Shown here piece after piece: positions 50,558 through 62,200 of a DNA stretch of 64,000 nt. Source of the stretch: Metopolophium dirhodum (taxonomy: Eukaryota > Arthropoda > Insecta > Hemiptera > Aphididae). The stretch lies in the NCBI RefSeq assembly GCF_019925205.1, contig NC_083567.1, forward strand, positions 1,922,001-1,986,000. Direction: 5' to 3'. Within the stretch, counting starts at the first letter, position 1, and each line of letters opens with the position of its first letter. The position numbers and the translations under genes were made by a program. The notes beneath the pieces were generated by a model. The model did no database searches. It saw only the letters and a program-made list of their open reading frames with translations, and was not told where the DNA came from.

Positions 50558-53243
50558 TTAGTGTAATTTTATAAAATCAAGAACGTCTTTGTTGTCAAGA
50601 TAAAGTCTAACTTGATTTGGAGTTGTACCATCATTCTCTGTAATGATGCACATAATGAATGTAACTTTGGGGTTTGCCAACTTTTGGAAACTACTCAAAC
50701 TATACTTTTCTTTTTTATCATCAAGAATCAAGGAACAGGACATGCATAACATAGGAATTTGGCGTATATTTTCTGGTAGTTCATATAAATTCATTACAGT
50801 TATAAAATCCAACGTATCATCTATGTCAACGATTAAATACTTAGAACCGCTAAATGATTCAAGCTTCACACGTACATATTTTGATTTGATTTTGGTAAGA
50901 TACAACTCATCAACTTTAGGGTTATGTACCTTCACCATATTTTTTGTATTAATATAGTTTTCCAACATTTGGGTCATGCATTCCTGATCTTTGGATATTG
51001 CTTTGATTTTGAAATCACTAAAAGACTTAATATGTGTCAAATTAACATATAAAGGATCCATCATTTCACCAACGTCAGAATTGTCTAGCTCCAAAGAGAC
51101 CACACAAGGATCTCCCTGGGTTTTTACAATCATATTAAACTTAATACCATCAATTGTGGTAATGTCTTTAAACATTTCATTAACATTGGGAAACCAAATT
51201 TCATTTTCTTTGCCAGCCAACTTTGGAGCATACAACGAACAGCGTCTTACCAGTGGAGGGCACATGCAAAGGAATTCTGTAGGCTTATAGAATTCAGTAC
51301 ATTCTTCATACTCACCAAAATCTAATAGATAACATTTAGCACTGATACCATCAGTGATTATTTCTATTTTGGCTCTACACCAACAGTTAAAATGAATACT
51401 GTGTGTAACAACAATGCAACCAACCATACAATCATTTAGAGGTAATTCAATTATGCTCATATCCAAGTCTTCGGAGATCCGTGGCATATACAACATTGCC
51501 AAACTCTCAGAGTGCACATAAAAATATTGGAATGTTTCAATATACTTGATAACCACAATTTCTACTTCAGGTATAATTATATTATTTTCATTATTTTTTT
51601 TCTCTGGAATATTATTTAACTGATTTTCCGAATTTGATTTTGCATGATCGTCAAGTACATTATTCCTCAAAATGGGGCTATTTTCTGACATTTTACTGCT
51701 ATTAGAAATGTCATGGTGATTTATAGTTAAAATTGTATCCAACAGATCTAAACAATGTACACCGTCAAGATAACTTATCAATGACACTTTGTATGGTTCA
51801 GTGATACTTGTTGTTGTCATTATCCATTTATATTTCATCATCATTTCTGATATAACATCATAATTTAAGGGATCATTAATGTTAGCATCCACAATTTCTT
51901 GATCCAAGCAACAGCGAAAATACAATTTTTCATCACAAAAGATGCTTGGGAGAACTTTTATTTGTATTGCTTTACAAACATTACCATCACTAAAGATGCG
52001 AACAACTAGATTGGTTTTAATGGGCGTCAACACTTCAGCCTTATACCATAAACCATCCTTTTTATCAGTCAATGCTGCCACTAGTGTACCGATAGGTGGT
52101 GGCTGTAGAAAATCTTCTAAGTTGTTAGCAATATAATTTAATTGCATGTCCACATTTTCATTATTTGAACCACATTCATCTTTGATTTTATTTACATAGA
52201 ACTCGTCATATGATTCAAACCTATGGATGGTAATACACCACTCCATAGTTGACACACTAGAAGTAATTTCTGATTTGTTATTTATGTAATTTTCAAATAA
52301 TTTCACCTCAAGTAGCGACTTAGTATAAGATATCAGTTTACATTCAACATCTTTGTTTAAAAGTGTATTAATGTCAACATTTGATACCACTTGACAGCGC
52401 AAGGCACAATTTGGTATTTTCTGAATTTCACTAACCAATTTAGTGGTTTTTAATGCTTTGAAATGTTCTCCTGAATCTATTGACAAAACATTTTTAGCAC
52501 TTCCATTGATATCCAATATCAAAGCTCTGTGCCATTTTTTTGTTATTGAATGTAATGCAGCACACAAAGAACCAATTTCAGTTACAGCTGGTATCATTTT
52601 TGATTGCATTTTTACAAGAACATCCGAAATAATCTTTAGCTTATCATTAAGTAAATGAGGAACAATCCAACAGTCACTGTCAGAGTTAATACATGTAACT
52701 CTCACTAAACAACCATTTTCAAGGGTTTCCATTAATTTGTTTTGCGACTGTACTATTGTTATTTTGTTTGGTAAAGCATTAAGCGTTCCGTCGTTGTCTA
52801 CATGCATATTGGCTAGGAACATTGTTCTAGACATATTAAATGCCATTGGAAATGTTTTAACAGTGATGACAAGTGCTGGTAACAGTGCTATTTTAATATG
52901 CCCCAAACATTGTAGCTTTTTCTTTTCTATTAGCTTTTCATAACCAAAGTCAATGCAATGTACAACTGCTAATTTAGAATTAATTGATTTAACTACACAT
53001 CTATAATATTTACCATGGCTTTCAAACATGTTTATGTCTCCCGGTGCTATGGAAGTGTTACTTCCTAATTTACCAGAAAGTTTTGATAGATTTTCAGATA
53101 TTTTTTCAACCTTCGATATATCTTGAGATCTCTGCAAGTAAGTCAAATCACCATCAACATGTAAAAATGATATTTTTTCAATGCCCCGAACAATTGGAGA
53201 GGAAAGTGGAGCAGAATCATGTTCTTTTATATTTATACATAAC
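50558..53243 (-). CDS. Tudor gene, last exon (four to six Tudor domains)
   Basis: The exon is 2686 bases: one base completing a Val codon, then 894 codons to TAA, with no internal stop. Acceptor ttttctag. Tudor cores begin at exon residues of about 80, 225, 385, 590 and 760. The fourth, CWCRAKIEI with LLDFGEYEE, is the most canonical; the last (LTKIKSKYVRVKLESFSG) is weak. A Ser/Asn-rich unstructured linker lies at about residues 510-555. The very long last exon contrasts with the short exons before it. Confidence 0.93.
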
Positions 53244-56200
53244 CTAGAAAATCAAAAAATATTAACTCATGTCATAGTAAATACATTTTAATTAACTGTT
53301 ATTATCCAGTAAGTTTTTAAGTTTTGTAATTTAAATTGCACCGATAACAATAATTCTAAAATTAGAATCTCTTTTAACTATAGAATATCATAGCAAATCA
53401 TAGAAAACTGTGCAGTACTCTGTTAAAAACAGTTTGGTTACAAAATTAAAAATGTGAAGAGTAGTTTTTCTTGTTTGTATATGTTTGACAAAGATAACAG
53501 ATGATTAACCTATCTGTTTCCAAAAAATATTAAAACATAATTCTAAAATGTGTGACTTACACTCCGTTAGGATCAATGGATTTTACTGTTATGTTATACA
53601 ATATTTTTTCTGCAATTTTAATATCTAAGTCTTTACTTTCCAAATGACAATTCAAACAGAGCTGAGGTCTTCTCATTAAATTAGTTGTAATTGGTCGAAT
53701 CTAAACAGTTTTGAATATATTTTTTTAATGATTACTGTATTAAATGTATTAGTCTAATCTTGATAACTCAAAGGTTTTTTTTTCCTTGAACTGTTTTTAA
53801 GATGTGTTTGAGGAGTATATCTCAAAAAATACCCAAGCCAATATGTTGTTATTTCCCTTGAGTCATCAAAACTAGACTGTATATACAAAAAAGTGAAAAA
53901 TAAGTATTAGAAGGGCTCGGAACTTTCTGCGCTAAAAACAATGGAAAATGATGTGCATACGTACACTAAAAAGTACAAATAGGCAATCATTTTTTTTTAC
54001 AAAATATGTATTTATATGGGAATAAACTTGGAAAAAAGCATAATTATTTATTAAGTATGGTATTAATTCAGGTACCCAACGGGTTATGATTATAAAAATA
54101 TTTTTTTTTATTGAATAAATGTTAAATAAGACAGTGCCAACCATAACAAATTTATAATTAATACTTAGTATAGTATTGAAAATTTATTTGGTGTTGATTT
54201 ATAATAAATTATAAACAAAATAATATACATTAATATGCTTAGAATCTTAAAATATGCAAAATCATATAAATATTAAAAAATATGGAATATCAAATTTTAT
54301 ACTTCAACTGTACCGATATCATGAAACGAATTTCTATCTAATCAGATTTAGAATATTATATAGTTCCGAGCTGTAGTTATAAATGAATTAAAACAATAAT
54401 TTGGATAAAATAAAATTTAAAAAAAAGCAAATACCTGATTTAATAAAACATCAGTCAATAAACCAATATCGAACATGTTTACTATGATGGACTCTTCATT
54501 TATGTTTTTAATATAAGCTCTATACCATTGATCGTTATCGACAGTTGCCAAACAATATGTATTTTCTAAATAATTTATATCCATTGATTCAGAACCCTGT
54601 GCATTACAAATTCAACAAACTGTGGTTGAATTATAGTGATAACATTAAAATCATTATTAACAAGCATGAGTCAACTAACCGGATTTTCATTAATGTGTTT
54701 TACAATTTCTTCTTCCAGTTCATCGACAGTATTTGGTTCTGGTTGAATTCTGAGTTTTAAATGGTAGTTATAAACATAAGCGACAAAACTTTGACCTATT
54801 AATAGGTTTTCTTCGTATGGATTTTCATCTATTAAAATTAATTAACAGTTAAAAAATTATTTTTAATTAAATTAAATGTCTAAGGTTATACTAGTTAGAT
54901 AGTTTTATATTAAAGAATATGATTTTATTATACATTTTATTTGTCGATAATGATGGTAAATACATTAGTATTACGTAAACATATTGACACTTCCCGTATA
55001 AGCATAGCTTATGATAGGGGATAGTGAGTTCATAATCTATAATATTCATGAACTAAAAACTACAGAAAAAAATAAAATAAACATGTATAAACAAATAAAC
55101 ATTCATACCTATTTAAATAACCTAATTAAATTAAGTTAAACAAAAACAAAATTAAGATTAAGATTATAAGATGCCCATATTATATGTATCTAAAGCGAGT
55201 TTATAATTAATTGTTTTTATTCATTATTTTAACACATTGAAGGACAGTCTGAATATTGTTTTTTTTAAATTTGGTTATTTAAGTACCATTAGAAACGCAG
55301 TTACATACTACTGCTGTAGCAGTAGTGATTTTACCACTGTTATAGCAGTACTGTTCACCTACATAGTAATTATCAAGTATGTATATTACTACTATAGCAG
55401 TCTTGTAAAATTATATATAAACTAATATTTGATTATCTGGTGTTATTCGTTATACCGTGTGATACTATATAATCTAAACTTTACTTAGAACGAAAATAAA
55501 CAACTGTTGTCAATAATTATTAATAACATTACAGATAACATATTATTATAAGCAGCTAACACTAACAATAGAGTAATAGTGATATACGTACATCAAATTT
55601 AAGAAATAGTGATATACGTACATCAAATTTAAGAATTACTGCTATAGCAGTATTTCCTGGACACAGCAGTTACAGCATAAATGAATTGATTTTTTTTTTG
55701 TGCATATGGCGCTGTGTCCAGGAGTAGGCCCGAAGGCCAAGTTTGGATGCCTATATGGCAGAATTTCAAATTGGGCACCCGTAGGTTTCTGCCATACCCG
55801 GTTGGGGGATGGCGGTCTCACCGTCTAAACAGTTGCCTGCGAGAGCGATGCTACCCGTGTCCAGGATTAAAACTGGCGACGGTGCGTGTTAGAACCGATG
55901 CCACAGTCTGCTCGGCCACTCCGTCCCCAATTGAATTTAAATTTTATAATTGTTTAAACCTAGTTGTATGTGCCATAACATTCACTTAAATGACTAAATC
56001 ACATCAATAGTTGTAGTTTTAATACTAAATAATAAACTATTATAGTTTCAAAATAAAATCTACAATATATTATACTAAAGATACTCTTAAAAAATTTATA
56101 TTATTATGAATTTTACCGGTTTTCATAGCAGCATTTAAACGTTGCCCAATTCCAGACTGAAGTATAGCATTCGAAACATCAACATTGGTATCCTTATGAA

Positions 56201-59200
56201 TCATCTGCACTACTTGAGTACCAGACTCATTAGTTTTTAGTAACAGTACTTTATATAGTTGACTTATTTTAAAGTGTGGTTGTAACATTGATGTAATATC
56301 AATATTTATAACAGGGAACCACATGTCACTTAATGAGCAATCTATTACTAATTGTCCAGGTACATTACAATCATTTTCAACAAAATTGTACAATATGATT
56401 TTGTCAACATATTCATTGACTATTTTATCTCCTTCATCAATCAATTGCAATTTAATCTCTATAAATATATAAATACAATTATGTTTGGCTTAGTAGTGAT
56501 AACATATATTGAACACAATAATTAAATCAAAGTAACTAACTTTCAATTTTAGAATCCATTTCAATTATTTTAGCACGATATATAGAATTTGATTGAATCT
56601 GATAAATAACATACATATTTTCCACAAGTTCACATTTTTTCAAAATATAACGAGAGTCCAAAATAGATTTAATATGGTCCATAAGAGGTTCAAAATTTGG
56701 ATTGTATTGTCTCACACTAAAGTTAAATGGTGATTTGTAATAAATCAATGAACCAATAATTTCTTGTGCGTCATTTAAAGTTTCTTTCTTTAAAGACATT
56801 ATCGGGAATATCTAAAAAAAAAATTATATAAAATTATATACCGGATGGTTCATTTAATGTAGAACTCATTATTTAAAAAAGTATTAACGTTTTTGATAAC
56901 ATTTTTTTGTATGGATTCAAGTACAAAACATAAATATCAGTATCATTGAATTCATTACTAGGTATGTCTCATATAAAAATAACCTCAGTGGTGAGTGGTG
57001 ACTGACTTTCAGACCAACCCATAGATTAAATAGGTTTTCGTCATCAGCAGTCATTTTTTAACTATCAGCCACAATAAAAATCGCTGTTGGTCTTAGCGAA
57101 ATGCAAGCTAGATGGACATTAGAATAATAAAGTGATGCTTATGAAAGTGAGAACCAGGGGACCTAGCCAGAACTAGGAGAACCCAACCAGAGGTTCCACT
57201 CTTATATAAGATAGTACAGACATAATGAGATCATAAACATTATGTATATTATATTATATTAATAAATTATTTATGAATAATATTAATATCATTAAAAATG
57301 CTCTTTTACTTGAAAATGTTAGTACAATTAAGGTTTTTTTATCTACAAAAAAGTATATTTATTAACTTTAAAAAAAAAATTGATATTAAAAAAGATGAAC
57401 AATTATACTATTATTATCAATTGTACAAAAAAGGGAGTTAGCAGATATATCGAGAATTTAGGCTAATTATCTATGCATTTATTGTTGTTTGTTTATGTTT
57501 TTTATTTAATATAACAATTTAATTACTTTTATTAGAGTATAACATTATTAATTATTATAATACTAGCTGTCCCGCCCGACGTTGACCAGGCCAAAGATTT
57601 ATATTTTAATAAATATATTTGTACAAAATGTATATACCATATTTCTTCTAATTAAAATATTAATATAATATGTAACGAATTGCAACCATTTAGATTAACA
57701 AAAAAAATTGTATTTTTCATGCGTGAGCGTCCTTTAACCTATCTACAGCCTATATGAGTTGAAAAATCAAGCTGTATACACCCTCCAATTTTCAAGTAAT
57801 AATCTATTGAAATAACTTTTATTGACTTTTTTAACCTTTCAACCTTTCCCGTAACTCGACCGATTTAGTAGTGAAAACCGTATTAAAATAAGTAGAGTTC
57901 TTTTCGAGATATGCTCGTACATACAGCAAAGGGACAGTGTTTCTCTACTATATTATGCATGTTATATACATATAAACTTTTCTCTTGAATCACTCTATCA
58001 ATTGAAAAAACCGCATCGTAATATGTTGCGTAGTTTTAAAGATCTAAGCATACAGAGAGAAAAAGGGACTTTATTTTATAATATGTTAAGATATTCATGA
58101 TAGACAAATGTAATAGATTTTTATTATAATTCACAAGTCACATCTATTTCTACAAATCATAGAAAAAAGGCTGACAAATTCAAATAATTTTTTAAAATTG
58201 AAATTGGATTGCTAGAAGTATGTTAATTTTTCGCCAGCTTATTAGCATTATTCATTGTTGCGAGTGTACAAAAATATTTTTCGAGAGTGCTTTGTTGACT
58301 TGTGCATGCACGGAACATGTACTATGGAACATAGATGCCATGTTCGCCTGCAGTCGGGCAATATAAAAAAAATCTATTGTTATCAAGTTCAAATTTCTTC
58401 AAAATTCTAATTTTATTTTTTACACATTTAGAACCGCACAAACAATCATTTACGATCAACACAAAGATTACGGGCGGCGACGACAAGATTAGAAATTGCC
58501 TAAATTATTTCCCTTAAAAAATAGCCACTAAGAGCCGCCGCCTTAAGACTTAAGTGTAACTTCAAATGAAACTAGAGAGTCTAGTGATGGGCAAATTCCC
58601 GGGCATATAATTTCAGGAATTTCTCGGGAATATAATAAGTTTTTAAATATTGATCATAGGTTTCAGTTTTAAATCTAATTTATGATTGTATATGATCCAA
58701 ATGACAGTTCTTTTTTGATATTATGTCAGTTTAGATTATTTATTTTTTAAAAAAAAGTTATTAAGTAACTATAATTTAATTTTTTAATTAAAATCTGTAC
58801 AATGATCACAAAATAAACGATCCAACTTTCATTTATATATGTTGAAAAAATAAAAATAAACATATTGAAATTGAAATACTGAATAACTTAATAATTCAAT
58901 TTTTTTTTTTTTTAAAGAAACACGGGAAGTCAATGTTGCAGAATGAATGACAGATTTTCCCAAGGATCCATGCTTGTACCCACTTTGTTCAACTTGTATG
59001 TAAGTTTAAACATAGGTACGAAATTTCAATTAGCAGATTATATCGCAATAACATGTCTATCCAAAGATTTGACCCAGGGCGAAGAGACTTTAAATGAAGA
59101 CCTAAAAGAATTGAACAGATATTTTCAAGGTTGGCGTCTAAAACTAAAACCCAACAAGACCAAGGTGTGCGCTTTTCACTTGACAAATAATACAGTTAGA

Positions 59201-62200
59201 AATAGACTTCAAAAACGTCCGAGTTGGTCATAACCCTACTCCAAAATATCTCAGAATAACTCTACATAGAACGCTGACATTTAATAGACATCAAAGAAAG
59301 TAAGACCAAAAGTAAATATAACAAGTAGGGCTCGGATTTTTTAGCAAATGCTTCTTTTGAGAGGCGACTGTGATAGAAAGATAATTCTTATATATAAATA
59401 CGTTTTGAATCTTTATGATTTTAATGAAGTAAACTTTTTTTTGCTTTTTTCCACAAAACCTGCTTTTCATTGCTTTTTCCCATATTTGGTTATTTTTTCT
59501 TGATTTTTATATATTTTTCTTGAAAACTTAGCTTATTTCTATGTCTATTATACGTCTTAGACTATATTATTATTACCAGAAATTATAAAACCAGTGAAAA
59601 AACCAGTAATAAATATATGACTGATAAAATAACTGTAGTTACTGTGCCGAAATAGTTTTATCTACAATTATCTATAATTGTATTTACGACTCAAGGAAAG
59701 GGAAAATTATCTGAATTATGCCTGCGTATTTTTATAGCACGTTCTAATACTTTAGTTGGCCGGTAATTATCAATCGACAATCAGTGAGGTATAGACGTAT
59801 AGTGTTCTAAATAATTTCTCTCATCGTCAAAATGCCAAAAGTTAAAAATGAAAATTTAAAAATAAAAAAAATCATAAGAGAATTTGGTGGAAATGTGCTT
59901 ATGACTGACGGAAATATTATATTTTGTAAATTGCGTGAAGTCTAAATAAATTCTGATAAAAAATATAACGTTCAACAACATATTGGCAGAGAAAAACACA
60001 AAGAAGCATTGAAAAAACTTGAAGCTACAAAACATAATGCAGTTCCGCCATTCATTCAACAATTTTGTAAGTCTTATTTTAATGCTCACCTATGTTCGTT
60101 CAGCACTTGTAGCGGCGAATATCCCCCTAAACAAATTAAATAACGAACATTTTCAGTCATTTCTTTCAAAATATTGCAATAAAACTATTCCAAACGAATC
60201 AACTTTGCGAAAAGGATACTTCGAATCTTGCTACACTAATACGATAGCTAAAATACGCAATGCTATGAACGGTCAAAAAATATGAGTTTGCATAGATGAA
60301 ACAGTTAACAGTGTATGACGTAATGTACCTAATGTCATTATTGGTATTTTGAAACCACAAGATGTTGGTAAAACTTATCTTATTCACGCAGAATATTTAG
60401 ACAAAGTGAACCATAGCACTATTTTTCAATTATTTGAAAAATCTATACATATTTTATGGCCAAATAATGTTAATCATGAGGACATTTTATTATTTGTTTC
60501 AGACGCCGCGCCGTATATGAAAAAAGCTGGCCGCTGTATTCAAACACTGTATCTAAAAGCTTTGCATGTGACATGCTTAGCTCATGCCCTCAATAATGTA
60601 TGTGAAGAAGTGCATGCACATTCCCCAAAAGTTGATGGTCCCATTGCCGAGATGAAAACATTTCTGAAATGTCCAAAACGGATCGCTATTTTAAATAAAA
60701 AATGTCCGGGTATTCCAAATCCACCTAAACCAATCACTACTCGCAGTGGCGTGGCGAACTAAAAATTTTCCAGAGGCCAGCTACAATTATCCCAAGTATT
60801 TATGCATAATAATGTATTAATGTAATATAACAAGTTATATTTCAGATCGTTATTGACTACCTATTGAGAATATCAAATTAAATTTACTAGGGGACCCACT
60901 GGCTACCACCCACCCCTCTATTTAAGAAAAATTTCAGAGGCCAAGGCCAAGGCCTCTGAAATTACCGTTCGCCACGCCACTGACTACTCGTTGGGGTACA
61001 TGGATTACAACAGTCGAATATTATTGCACATATTTAAATGAAATAAAAAGTGCAGTTGAAGAATTCAGCGAGAATGCCTAGTGTGTGAATGTTGTAAAAG
61101 AGCTTATAAAAGATCAATATCTACATTCAAATCTCGTCTATATTACAACAAATTTTGGATTTATACCACATGCAATTACACAATTAGAAAAAAGAGGTAT
61201 TTTTTATTTTTTATTTTTGTTTCAAGTATTTGCTGTATTTATATATTAATTTAAAAAGTATAGATATTGTGTTAGAAGCAAAACAAAAGTTAAAGGAAGC
61301 TAATGGTGAAGTAGCGAAATTGATTTTAGAAAAGTGCAATCGTGTTTTTTCAAAGAACAATGGATGGGCAGAACTTCAAAAAGTCAATAGTATTCATAAT
61401 GGCACTGCACTAAACGTAAATGTGGAACAGTATGATTCAAATGATTTAGTTTATATGAAATATGCACTGATTACATCGGTTGACGTGGAAAGGTCTTTTT
61501 CTATGTACAAAAATATATTATACTTAGTTCAGGTTAAGATTGAACCAGCTTCGCGCATGCAGACTGAGCCGCCGAACAGTGCCTGACTCCCCATGCGATG
61601 GCTATGCATTTTGTGATTGGCTGACAGTCATCGCTGGCCGTCGTCGATCGTAGTCGCCGGTACTGGCCGCCGTGCATACGCTCCCACCAGTGTCTGGAAT
61701 GCGCGAAAAACGTGTTTTGGTCGAGAGAGCGGTTCAATCATAATGTGAACAGAGTATAGCACCCAATAGAATGAGTTATAATGAAAGTTAAAGAAAATTC
61801 CATTTTTAATATTTAATTGTATGTGTAATTGAAATTTTGTTTTTTTAGAATTAAATTAATAAATGTTTTTTTGGCTACTTAAAATGCTTTTTTAAGGATT
61901 CATTATGCCAAAAAATCCGAGCCCTAATAATAAGATTAGCGGGAACTGGTTGGGGGGCAGATAAAAAGACCCTGAGAACAGCGACCATGGCACTGGTCTA
62001 CAGTACAGCTGAGTACAGTGCCCCAGTAGATAGCTCACAACAGTAAAACGAATTGACGCACAATTGAATGAAGCTATGAGAATAATAATAGTTCCGTAAA
62101 GTCGACTCAAACATAGTGGTTGCACGCCTTGTCAAACATTACTCCACCTCATATTCAAAAGAATAAATCATTGGTCATGACAATAAAGAAATGTTAAGAG

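Larger units (their letters stand above)
54829..56116. other. Tudor gene intron
   Basis: Holds a cluster of small palindromes, a 30 bp tandem duplication and a GC-rich block, listed separately. No exon was recognised inside it. Confidence 0.6.
59326..61926 (+). mobile_element. hAT transposon (CGGBP1-like), 2601 bp, 8 bp TSD
   Basis: Terminal inverted repeats TAGGGCTCGGATTTTTT and AAAAAATCCGAGCCCTA. Target copies ATAACAAG (59318-59325) and ATAATAAG (61927-61934) differ at one of eight bases. The insertion cuts a BS/jockey-like RT. It carries a dead transposase and is itself cut by a MITE. The terminal text is frequent in aphid hAT elements whose proteins are annotated as CGG repeat-binding-like. 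Confidence 0.9.

Noticed and set aside
50643..53247. Plus-strand ORFs opposite the long Tudor exon
   Set aside because: Shadows of the minus-strand coding frame; the minus frame has Tudor domains and splice sites in phase.
56536..56799. Start of the Tudor protein at the ATG near 56799
   Set aside because: The frame stays open back to a good acceptor, and an in-phase upstream exon exists, so an internal exon is more likely. Not fully excluded.
59326..61926. A functional CGGBP1-like host gene
   Set aside because: Terminal inverted repeats, target duplication, in-frame stops and a MITE insertion show it is a dead transposon.
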